Assembly: GCA_027067035.1 (NCBI GenBank) | Contig: JAMOMO010000322.1 | Span: forward strand, 1 to 8,669 | Source of the DNA: Desulfobulbaceae bacterium | GTDB lineage: Bacteria; Desulfobacterota; Desulfobulbia; Desulfobulbales; Desulfocapsaceae | Reading direction: 5' to 3' | DNA length: 8,669 bases | Shown: positions 1 through 6,197 of the stretch, in pieces | Layout of the letters: each line of letters opens with the position of its first letter | Position numbering within the stretch: position 1 is the first letter of the stretch | Made by a program: the position numbers and the translations under genes | Notes under the pieces: generated by a model | What the model was told of the DNA's origin: nothing | Database searches by the model: none | The model's input: only the letters and a program-made list of their open reading frames with translations

Positions 1-324
1 AAGATCCCGTAATAAGTAAGGATAAATTTTGTGGCCAGGGTGCTTCTTACTGGTATTTGGCTTTTTATAAAGTGCCTCAATACCCATACGCTTCATCAAT
101 GTGCTGACATGCTTGCGGCCGACGACGAATCCTTTGCGATTGAGCTGGTCACGCAGCATACGGGCACCCATGAACGGATGCTCCAGGTGCAGTTCATCAA
201 TATGACGCATGAGCTCCATATCAACAGTATTGACTGGTTTCGGCTGATAATAAACACTGCCCCGACTGATACCGACTAGTTGGGCTTGCCGGGTAATGGA
301 TAAAGTATGACCACGGTCGATCAT
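1..324 (-). CDS. IS3-family transposase OrfB, N-terminal 108 residues (partial)
   Basis: This is the transposase catalytic subunit of an IS3-family element. It reads open from an ATG at 324-322 to the window edge and gives 108 residues. The N-terminus has the usual M-I-D-R-G-H start, then S-I-T-R-Q-A-Q-L-V-G-I-S-R-G-S-V-Y-Y, the recognition helix-turn-helix. Next comes the HTH_21-like stretch (H-P-F-M-G-A-R-M-L with L-M-K-R-M-G-I-E-A-L-Y). It stops at Y-P-Y-L-L-R-D-L, just before the first catalytic aspartate of the rve/DDE domain is expected, so catalytic integrity cannot be judged. The start ATG overlaps the orfA stop as ATGA, in the -1 frame relative to orfA. It is therefore made by translational coupling or by -1 frameshifting into an OrfAB fusion. 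Confidence 0.9.
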   Translation of the reverse strand, partial: MIDRGHTLSITRQAQLVGISRGSVYYQPKPVNTVDMELMRHIDELHLEHPFMGARMLRDQLNRKGFVVGRKHVSTLMKRMGIEALYKKPNTSKKHPGHKIYPYLLRDL

Positions 325-623
325 CTTTTGGCGCTCAGCAATCCCACCTTGGTGAGCGCCCCTTCTAAAAAATCATTCTCAAGCGTCAGCTGGCCAATCT
401 TGGCATGTAATTCTTTCAAGTCAACGGGCTGCTCCTTCGTTGTTTCTTTACCAAACACGCCTGCTGCGCCTTCACTAAGTTGTTTCTTCCAGGTTGTTAT
501 CTGGTTGGGATGCACTCCAAACTGTTGAGCCAATTCAGCAAGCGTCTTATCTCCAGCCATTGCCGCCAGGGCCACTTTAGATTTGAACAACGGTGAATGC
601 GTTCGTCTCGTTCTTTTTGCCAT
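321..623 (-). CDS. IS3-family transposase OrfA (HTH_Tnp_1)
   Basis: This 100-residue protein of IS3-family OrfA type binds the element ends and regulates transposition. The N-terminus is basic (M-A-K-R-T-R-R-T-H). A helix-turn-helix follows at about residues 12-50 (F-K-S-K-V-A-L-A-A, then L-A-E-L-A-Q-Q-F-G-V-H-P-N-Q-I-T-T-W-K). A leucine-zipper-like segment with I-G-Q-L-T-L-E-N-D-F-L-E-G-A-L covers about residues 75-92. Length and order match complete members. The start is supported by GGAG six bases upstream of the ATG. The gene ends in S-A-K-R-stop, with the stop inside ATGA shared with orfB. The only A-tract near the overlap is AAAAG, weaker than the A6G slippery heptamers usual in the family. 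No internal stop or frameshift is seen. Confidence 0.93.
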   Translation of the reverse strand: MAKRTRRTHSPLFKSKVALAAMAGDKTLAELAQQFGVHPNQITTWKKQLSEGAAGVFGKETTKEQPVDLKELHAKIGQLTLENDFLEGALTKVGLLSAKR

Positions 624-687
624 TTTCTACTCCATAAATTTGTCCCTTGGGGACTTTTAAAGGTAGCAGATTATCCACTTATAGGCT

Positions 688-718
688 TGTTCAAATTTTT
701 GGGGCCACTTCTGTATCA
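688..718 (-). repeat. Probable terminal inverted repeat of the IS3-family element
   Basis: Read on the minus strand, the sequence upstream of orfA begins TGATACAGAAGTGGCCCC and runs through an A-run and TTTGAACA. A TG terminus with a C-rich then A-rich inner part fits IS3-family ends. The partner repeat is outside the window, so the exact end cannot be confirmed. A terminus at 707 (TGGCCCC) is the alternative. The first three bases of the 718 version are also the TGA stop of the neighbouring gene. Confidence 0.55.
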
Positions 719-3700
719 ATGCGGTACTGCCAGAAGCATAATATCGCGGTTGCCTTTCCTTGTGGAGCTGAAGAGAATGCTCTGCCCGTCCGGGTTCCAT
801 TGTGGATACATATCCGTGCCTGAGCGTGTGAGGTCTGTCAGCTTTTCAGTGGTGAGGGAATAGAGCCGGATGTTTGCATGCCCGCCTGTTGTCCATCCCC
901 AGAAAGCAATTTTCCCTCCATCCGGAGAAAAAACAGGGCCACGATCTCCTCTTGTCTGTTTCCGTGCAAGAATTCTGGTGTTATCTACTGAGGCCTTCCC
1001 GTTTTTCAGTGAGATATCAGAAACCATGGCCGCGTACAGAACCCGATCTTTGCCGGGGCTGTTGCTGATAATTTCTGCGGTATATGTGATTTTTTTGCCA
1101 TCCGGGCTCCAGTCATTCATCTGCACTGACTGTGGTCCATCCCATACATAAACAGTTGGGGTGTCATACCCGTTTTCAAATGTCATAAAGTATTCCTCGG
1201 TGAGGGGATAGTCTCCTCCGGGAGCTACTTTAAAAGCCATGGCTTTTCCATCCGGTCGCCAGATGGGGTTTGTTTCCATGTTCGGGCTGTCAGTCAGGCG
1301 GATTTTTGTGTCAGTGTCCAGGTTGTAGATCCATATGTCCCAGTTGTTTCCAGCTTTTACTGCATAGCTGATGATGTTTTCCTGTGGATGAAACACCGGT
1401 CGGGCAAGTATGGCACGGCCTGTTATCAGCTCTTGTGGTGCTGCATAAACGTTGCCGTTTGTGGTCTTTCTCTGCACTGTTTTAATTGAATAACGTTTAC
1501 TGCTTTTTTCGTATGTCCAGTAGACAATGGTATCACCGGAGGCATTCCATGCAGGCCAGGCGGCAATTCCCGGGTCATCGGTGAGTTGTCGGAGATTTTT
1601 ACCGGTGCTGTCCATGAGCCAGAGTTGATCGCTGCCGCTGCGGTCGGAGACGAAAAGGATCTGTTTTCCGTCGGGACTCCATGTGCCGTTAATATCCCGG
1701 CTTTTTGAGGTGCTTAAAGACAGTGCATTCCGTGTGGGTGACTCTGTTGAAAGCAGTGGTTCAACGGAGTGAATTCCGGTTGGCGTGTCTCCTGTGGGAT
1801 ATTCAAGTCTGTGGCAGGTGTAGCAGGTTCGATTTTTACCTGTGGGGACAATATATCGGGTGGGGAGGGTGAGGCGCGGGGGGAACGTGAAGGAGAGACC
1901 CGGCACCATGTGGCTGTATCTGCTCTTATGGATAATGCCATCCCAGTCCACTTCATATTTTGTTCCGTCAGGGCCTGGCATACCCTTACCGGTAATTGCA
2001 GGTGATGACTGTCTGGGGCGGGTTGGCCGGCCTGTTTCGGCTGCTGCCATGGATGTACCAAAGTCCGCAGCAAATCTGTTTATGGATGTTGGTTGTAGAA
2101 TACCGGTTCGTTGATCCTGTTTCAGCTGTTTCTGTACAGAAGATAGGGGTCTGATGTTCACCTCTCTGCCGTTTATGAAATCCTGATCAGTCACAATGGT
2201 TTTATAGGCCTTGTTCATGAGCAGGGCCCTTTCCCGTGATGGGGTTAACAGTATGGCTATATCATCATGGAGCTGGGCCATGCTCTGCGGCTTCACATGA
2301 CCTGCCGGTGTGAAGAATTTTTCCTGGATCCAGTCACTGTTTCGAAATGTATTCACTGCTCTGTTGTACATGAGGAAATAACTGTACTCGTAGTAGACAC
2401 CCGCTCCCCGGATTTCAACTTTTGGTTCTGTTATATCTGTGTATCCTTTCTCGTTCCAGTGGTACCAGGAGGTTTTTCCGGATTGATCCTTTTGTTTTCG
2501 GGCAAAACCAAAGGTCGAATCCGTGCTGCTTCCCGTGCCGCCGTGACAACCGATACAGACTGCTGTTTCTTCAAAGGATTGCGGTCGCAAATCCCCTTTT
2601 TCATCTTCAATAAATCCCTGCAAAATCCAGCCACTGCCGTTGTGGATTCCCTGCTCACTGTTTCCCAGGATGGTCCGGGTTCGATCCGGGAAGTCATCTT
2701 TTTCCTTAATTTCATGGATGGCCGCCTCTTCCAGCTGAGCATAACTTTTCCAGGCAATTTTTTTCATGTACCTGAGTTCTTTCATCCGCCGGGAAAGGAC
2801 GGATACCCCGTTTTTGGTGTCGACATAGCGAATGCTTTGCAGAAATTCGGTCCCTTCGGGAAACAGCCCGGCTGCCAGATGCAGCACTCCTCTTTGCTGA
2901 TCCAGTTTTGCCCGGCCAATATAGGACATGTTTTTCCCGTGCAGGGGGTCCCAGGAGAATGCCACCCGGCTGGCTTTGTCAATGCGCCCGTTTCCGTTAA
3001 GATCTGTTCCGTATTTTTTTTCATGGACAGCAGGTATCGGGATATCCTCTTTTTTTATCAATGCCTCAACTATGGCAAAATTGATACGAGAGACCTCCAG
3101 GCTGAATTTCCCCTGTTCATCTGTACGAAAACTGTCGGGTAAACGGATGAGAATATCGTCAATGGACCCGTTGCCCGGCCAATATGTATCCGGGAACGGA
3201 AAGTAGGCGAATGCCCGCCAGCCCGAATAGTCCCCTTCAGGTGATTTGTCAAAGCCCTGTTTGTCAAAAGAAAACCAGCAGTCAGGAGTGTATCCGTCCC
3301 ATTTGCGGTTGCCGTTTATGTCCCAGGATTCTGGAAGAGCGGTAAGCTTTTGCTGGAGGATGATCCTGTTGCGTGTGTCGAAATAGTTACTGTGTCGTAT
3401 GTACTCTTCGATGGCTGTGTCGGAGATGGCTTTGACTCGCTCGCTTCTGTCTTCAAACAGATTGGTCCAGGGGTTTTGCAACGCTGCTTCCGGCATGGAC
3501 CAGGAGAGCTGTAATGCCTGGTCATTGGTGTAGCACGGCTCCTGGGAACGGGTATGGCAGACGTAGCAGGGGTTGGATATGGAGCGGTCATCAGATGCCG
3601 ACACCTTGGTTTTCACATAGCACTGGGCCGGTATGTAGGCAGTTTTGTTGACAAGGGTTCTGCTTTTCAGGTCAACCGGGTTGTGCTGATTGTCCGATGC

Positions 3701-3769
3701 TGCGATTCCCGGTCTGGCTGTGAAGAGGACAGCCAGTGCTGCAAGGAGGAAATATTGTAATGTACTCAT
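716..3769 (-). CDS. Exported tri-heme c-type cytochrome fused to a TolB/PD40-like beta-propeller
   Basis: The 1017-residue protein starts with a Sec signal peptide (hydrophobic residues 5-18, likely cut after G-I-A-A near 24), so it acts in the periplasm or on the cell surface. Three covalent heme c motifs are visible: C-Y-V-C-H at 68-72, C-I-G-C-H at 405-409 and C-Y-T-C-H at 649-653. They are spread over about 580 residues rather than clustered. Two EF-hand/dockerin-like loops, D-I-N-G-N-x-x-x-D (150-158) and D-L-N-G-N-x-x-x-D (256-264), suggest calcium sites. From about 690 to the end there are PD40/WD40-like blades marked by W-S-P-D-G (697, 887), W-R-P-D-G (837), F-S-P-D-G (947) and W-N-P-D-G (991), with degenerate blades near 741 and 793, so about six or seven. 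An electron-transfer role is inferred from the hemes. The substrate is unknown, and I do not recognise a named gene. The start has only a weak Shine-Dalgarno, but an in-frame stop lies 24 bases upstream. The stop coincides with the IS end, so the last residues may be altered. A remote likeness to HzsA-type heme/propeller proteins is possible but not shown. Confidence 0.85.
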   Translation of the reverse strand: MSTLQYFLLAALAVLFTARPGIAASDNQHNPVDLKSRTLVNKTAYIPAQCYVKTKVSASDDRSISNPCYVCHTRSQEPCYTNDQALQLSWSMPEAALQNPWTNLFEDRSERVKAISDTAIEEYIRHSNYFDTRNRIILQQKLTALPESWDINGNRKWDGYTPDCWFSFDKQGFDKSPEGDYSGWRAFAYFPFPDTYWPGNGSIDDILIRLPDSFRTDEQGKFSLEVSRINFAIVEALIKKEDIPIPAVHEKKYGTDLNGNGRIDKASRVAFSWDPLHGKNMSYIGRAKLDQQRGVLHLAAGLFPEGTEFLQSIRYVDTKNGVSVLSRRMKELRYMKKIAWKSYAQLEEAAIHEIKEKDDFPDRTRTILGNSEQGIHNGSGWILQGFIEDEKGDLRPQSFEETAVCIGCHGGTGSSTDSTFGFARKQKDQSGKTSWYHWNEKGYTDITEPKVEIRGAGVYYEYSYFLMYNRAVNTFRNSDWIQEKFFTPAGHVKPQSMAQLHDDIAILLTPSRERALLMNKAYKTIVTDQDFINGREVNIRPLSSVQKQLKQDQRTGILQPTSINRFAADFGTSMAAAETGRPTRPRQSSPAITGKGMPGPDGTKYEVDWDGIIHKSRYSHMVPGLSFTFPPRLTLPTRYIVPTGKNRTCYTCHRLEYPTGDTPTGIHSVEPLLSTESPTRNALSLSTSKSRDINGTWSPDGKQILFVSDRSGSDQLWLMDSTGKNLRQLTDDPGIAAWPAWNASGDTIVYWTYEKSSKRYSIKTVQRKTTNGNVYAAPQELITGRAILARPVFHPQENIISYAVKAGNNWDIWIYNLDTDTKIRLTDSPNMETNPIWRPDGKAMAFKVAPGGDYPLTEEYFMTFENGYDTPTVYVWDGPQSVQMNDWSPDGKKITYTAEIISNSPGKDRVLYAAMVSDISLKNGKASVDNTRILARKQTRGDRGPVFSPDGGKIAFWGWTTGGHANIRLYSLTTEKLTDLTRSGTDMYPQWNPDGQSILFSSTRKGNRDIMLLAVPH

Positions 3770-3798
3770 GGCTGTTTGTTGCTCACGGATTCAGGTGT

Positions 3799-3830
3799 AA
3801 AAAAACGGCACCACAAACATCGTGGTGCCG
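3799..3830 (-). terminator. Rho-independent terminator after the phoX-like gene
   Basis: On the minus strand CGGCACCAC pairs perfectly with GTGGTGCCG (9 bp) around a 7-base loop and is followed directly by seven T residues. It lies 32 bases past the phoX-like stop and ends 29 bases before the ATG of the cytochrome gene. It should end most phoX-like transcripts. The downstream gene therefore needs read-through or a promoter overlapping this stretch. Confidence 0.93.
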
Positions 3831-3862
3831 GGAGGAAGGAGAGAAAAACCACTTGGAACGAA

Positions 3863-5665
3863 CTAATCCATGGCGGGAAAAGGGCCAATGTAACCGGTAT
3901 AGGCCCTGGCTTCGCTGACACCGTTGAGCTTGTCGTTATCTGATTCGCCATACGGATGCTGTACCACGCTCATCAGGTATGCAAATCCGTTGATGTCTGG
4001 ATAAAAATAGGGCGAAGTTGTTTCTGATCCGTAAGGAGTTGTCTGTATTCTGGTGAGATTGGCAGTTTGCAGGTTGTATGCCCATATTGCATCATTCTGA
4101 TGCCCGGAACCTGTGTCTTCTCCAATGATCAGTGTGTCATGCCCAGGCATGTAGGTGATATTATCAGGGTTTGCAATTCCATTGACGTTGCAGCTGTTGT
4201 TTGCGTACTTGCTGTCTTTTGCATAACTGCTCATGTTACCTGTAACCATGCCGTACATATTGACAGCCACATAGTTGCTTCCTATGCTCAGATCGGGACG
4301 CAGGTCAAGCGCATAAACAACGCCGCATGTATTTTTGGGCAGCCGGATGTGGTTGGGGCCACCAGTATCATACTTTTTTCCGTCTTCCATACCCTTTGCC
4401 ACCTGACTCATGGCCACATAGAGCCGCCTGTGCTCAGGATCAAAACTTATCCCCTCTTCTTTCCTGAATTCGGTGGTGGCCCCTTTCAAGGCTGCATAAC
4501 GGCGGGTTTCCAGGCGGGAGGCAATGGTCTCCATACCCGGTTTTACCGTGAGACATTCGTTTCCGGTTGTGGTGTGAATGGACCTGAATCCATCTGTACA
4601 GGAGCCGTCTTTCTGTGGTGTGGCGGTGTCGAAAATATCACTGAACTGCACACCGTTTTCAATGGATTTCGCTATACTTGTGTCATCCGCGTGACCCAGA
4701 TTTATCCAGTCAAGGTCCGCGTATCCTCCTCCAAGCGGATGTTTCTGGTTCCATTTAGCGGCATAGAGGGTTCCGCTGGAGAGATCTTCGGGCTGATCGG
4801 CTACAAACATGAAAAATCCCACGTTGGTCCCGTCATCGGAAATATATGCAGTCTTTCTGTCGGGCATGACGTATGCCAGTTCCACAGCAACACGTCCCAT
4901 GGAAAAATGTTTTTTCGCGTCTGCCTGTCCGCTTTCAGTGACAAGTACCTCCACCGGATAGCCGTAACGATACGGCTTGAATACCTTCCGGAAGTCATCT
5001 ACGGTGGTGGATTTGTCATAGGGGTCGACTCCGAAATAACGGGCCATAGGTTTGTCGTAATCTTCAATCTGATCCATGGAGGCGGCTGCTTCTGTCTTTC
5101 TGGCGTCAGTGGGGTATTCTTCACTGCCAAGGTGGGTGTTCCATGGGGTGACACTTCCGGCACAGGGAACCCACAGGCCGCCATATTTGGAAAAATCAAT
5201 GTTGCTGGTCTGTAAAGGGGTCAGCTTTCCTGTTGTCTTGTCCTGCTCAAGCTCGGTGAGATACATTGCTCCGGGACGACTTTCAAAATGGGAAACCATG
5301 AACAGTTTGTCCCCAACGGGCAGCAGGGAGCTGAAATCATGGTCGACCGAAATGTGTCTGGAGCCATCTTTATTGAGAATCTCCCTGCCCTGCTGATCGA
5401 GCAGCAGACCAAAAGTACCGTTACCGGCCGTGTCACCGGTACGGAAAAGAGTGTTGTAATCGATTGCAACTGTTTTTCCGTTGATGACGACTGTGTCACT
5501 TGCAAGGATCTTCCGTTTATCGGAATCAGTTTCCGGAAAGGAAACCTCGGTGAATAGCGGTACAGCAGAACTGCTTAGGCTCTCAGCGGAAGCGGATTCA
5601 GCTGAAACGAGTGTGATACCTCCTGCCAGTAGACAGAGCAGGGAACAGGCAAATGTCTTTTTCAT
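3863..5665 (-). CDS. phoX: PhoX-family (DUF839) exported alkaline phosphatase homologue
   Basis: The 600-residue protein belongs to the PhoX family, whose characterised members are periplasmic Fe/Ca-dependent phosphomonoesterases. Family landmarks occur in order: P-C-A-G-S-V-T-P-W-N-T then S-E-E-Y (167-184), where C168 matches the conserved metal-site cysteine; S-D-D-G (276-279); K-E-E-G-I-S-F-D (402-409); N-P-D-N-I (499-503); G-E-D-T-G (515-519); and Q-H-P-Y-G-E (569-574). The start used is the second of two nearby ATGs, because GGAG lies nine bases upstream of it while the first (5680) has no ribosome site. The N-terminus M-K-K-T-F plus a hydrophobic run and A-S-A near 27 is a Sec signal peptide without twin arginine, whereas characterised PhoX proteins use Tat. 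Motifs are divergent (G-S instead of G-G after the cysteine; K-E-E-G where R-P-E-G is usual), so substrate and activity are uncertain. The gene is followed by a strong terminator and runs divergently from the receptor gene. Confidence 0.82.
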   Translation of the reverse strand: MKKTFACSLLCLLAGGITLVSAESASAESLSSSAVPLFTEVSFPETDSDKRKILASDTVVINGKTVAIDYNTLFRTGDTAGNGTFGLLLDQQGREILNKDGSRHISVDHDFSSLLPVGDKLFMVSHFESRPGAMYLTELEQDKTTGKLTPLQTSNIDFSKYGGLWVPCAGSVTPWNTHLGSEEYPTDARKTEAAASMDQIEDYDKPMARYFGVDPYDKSTTVDDFRKVFKPYRYGYPVEVLVTESGQADAKKHFSMGRVAVELAYVMPDRKTAYISDDGTNVGFFMFVADQPEDLSSGTLYAAKWNQKHPLGGGYADLDWINLGHADDTSIAKSIENGVQFSDIFDTATPQKDGSCTDGFRSIHTTTGNECLTVKPGMETIASRLETRRYAALKGATTEFRKEEGISFDPEHRRLYVAMSQVAKGMEDGKKYDTGGPNHIRLPKNTCGVVYALDLRPDLSIGSNYVAVNMYGMVTGNMSSYAKDSKYANNSCNVNGIANPDNITYMPGHDTLIIGEDTGSGHQNDAIWAYNLQTANLTRIQTTPYGSETTSPYFYPDINGFAYLMSVVQHPYGESDNDKLNGVSEARAYTGYIGPFPAMD

Positions 5666-5674
5666 AACACAATT

Positions 5675-5678
5675 CTCC
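5675..5678 (-). promoter_or_regulatory. Shine-Dalgarno site that decides the phoX-like start
   Basis: GGAG on the minus strand stands nine bases before the ATG at 5665-5663. It overlaps the upstream ATG at 5680-5678, which itself has only an A/T-rich leader. This favours the shorter start giving M-K-K-T-F, a normal signal-peptide N-terminus. Confidence 0.7.
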
Positions 5679-5726
5679 ATGAATTTTTTTTGGTCTAAAG
5701 GGGTGCTTTCTTCAGTTCATGGCAAA

Positions 5727-5756
5727 AATACACAGGGTACATTTGAGTTGTGTTAA
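5727..5756 (-). promoter_or_regulatory. Candidate sigma-70-type promoter of the phoX-like gene
   Basis: On the minus strand TTAACA (5756-5751) and TGTATT (5732-5727) are separated by 18 bases, about 60 bases before the start codon. Both boxes are imperfect. It is a pattern match in an A/T-rich region, and no other pair reads better here. Confidence 0.35.
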
Positions 5757-5880
5757 GGAATTATTAATTATTTGATAAGGGAATCAGTTATGTAGCCGGG
5801 AGGAGTGTCAACGCAGATATTCTGAAAGAACAACTCATGGTCTGCTGATGAGAGGTGACTGGGCATAGTGAAAAAGTGAT

Positions 5881-5969
5881 GCTAATTCATACGAATAGGC
5901 TGGTGTCTGTTTCTGGGAAGGATGCTCTTTTTCTGATGCAGTGGCCGTTTTTGCCTATCATGAATTAGC
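5881..5969. repeat. Perfect 10-bp inverted repeat with 69-bp spacer
   Basis: GCTAATTCAT at 5881-5890 is the exact reverse complement of ATGAATTAGC at 5960-5969. The match does not extend at either end. The position in the middle of a divergent promoter region fits paired operator sites bridged by a DNA-looping regulator. A 10-bp match may also arise by chance in a region of this size. Confidence 0.45.
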
Positions 5970-6050
5970 GTGTGTTTGACGTGTTAATGTATCAATGAAA
6001 TGGGGATCTTCGGGTTTTTGCTGTTCTTTTTTGTAAATCTTTGTATGGCC

Positions 6051-6079
6051 TTGATTAAGTGATTTTTCTGGAGTATGTA
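6051..6079 (+). promoter_or_regulatory. Candidate promoter of the receptor gene
   Basis: TTGATT (6051-6056) and TATGTA (6074-6079) are spaced 17 bases apart, about 120 bases before the start codon. The -10 box is weak, and TATTAG at 6078-6083 is an alternative with poor spacing. Read as a low-confidence pattern match. Confidence 0.25.
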
Positions 6080-6197
6080 TTAGACTAGGGGAGAGGTTGT
6101 GTTGTCTTTCGGTTGGTGACAGTTGTTACATTGTCTCCCCGGTAAATATGTCCTGGATGCTGTTCTGGCGTGATGGTTCGAAGAGAGGTGTAACAAA

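Larger units (their letters stand above)
1..718 (-). mobile_element. IS3-family insertion sequence, partial (cut by window start)
   Basis: The block carries overlapping minus-strand orfA and orfB typical of IS3-family elements. A helix-turn-helix protein is followed by the N-terminal part of a DDE integrase-like transposase. The outer end is placed at about 718, where a TG-starting, C- and A-rich terminal sequence precedes orfA; the equally possible alternative end is 707. Between this end and orfA lies a short hairpin (GTCCC, 3-base loop, GGGAC at 642-654), which may limit read-in transcription. The other end and the target-site duplication lie outside the window. The element sits directly downstream of the cytochrome-propeller gene, in the same orientation. 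The IS3 group is assigned from protein character, not from a database match. Confidence 0.88.
5666..6197. other. Divergent intergenic region
   Basis: This 532-bp stretch carries no convincing gene on either strand. It must hold the promoters of the divergent phoX-like and receptor genes. Visible contents are a candidate promoter for each side, a perfect 10-bp inverted repeat with arms 69 bp apart (5881-5890 and 5960-5969), the short palindromic pair ATTC-N4-GAAT near 5885, and a half-conserved Pho-box-like sequence at 6116-6135. No terminator-type hairpin was found. Its length leaves room for regulator sites or a small RNA that cannot be proved by eye. Confidence 0.75.

Noticed and set aside
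642..654. GTCCC-TTG-GGGAC hairpin as a terminator
   Set aside because: The stem is only 5 bp and no T-run follows on either strand. It may be a minor IS leader structure but does not support a terminator call.
2267..3142. Plus-strand open frame of 291 codons
   Set aside because: It lies wholly antisense to the cytochrome-propeller gene, which has a signal peptide, heme motifs and propeller repeats. The plus-strand product shows no recognisable motif, has improbable composition and has no clear ribosome site.
4067..5215. Plus-strand open frame of 382 codons
   Set aside because: It is antisense within the PhoX-like gene. The family motifs on the minus strand prove the coding strand, and the antisense product is a cysteine-, valine- and histidine-rich shadow without domains.
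5678..5680. Upstream ATG as the phoX-like start (605 residues)
   Set aside because: It has no Shine-Dalgarno sequence, and it overlaps the GGAG that serves the ATG fifteen bases later. The shorter start gives a normal signal peptide.
5942..5956. Sigma-54-like TGGC...TTGC pattern
   Set aside because: The GG and GC elements are about two bases closer than the strict -24/-12 spacing permits, so it should not be recognised.
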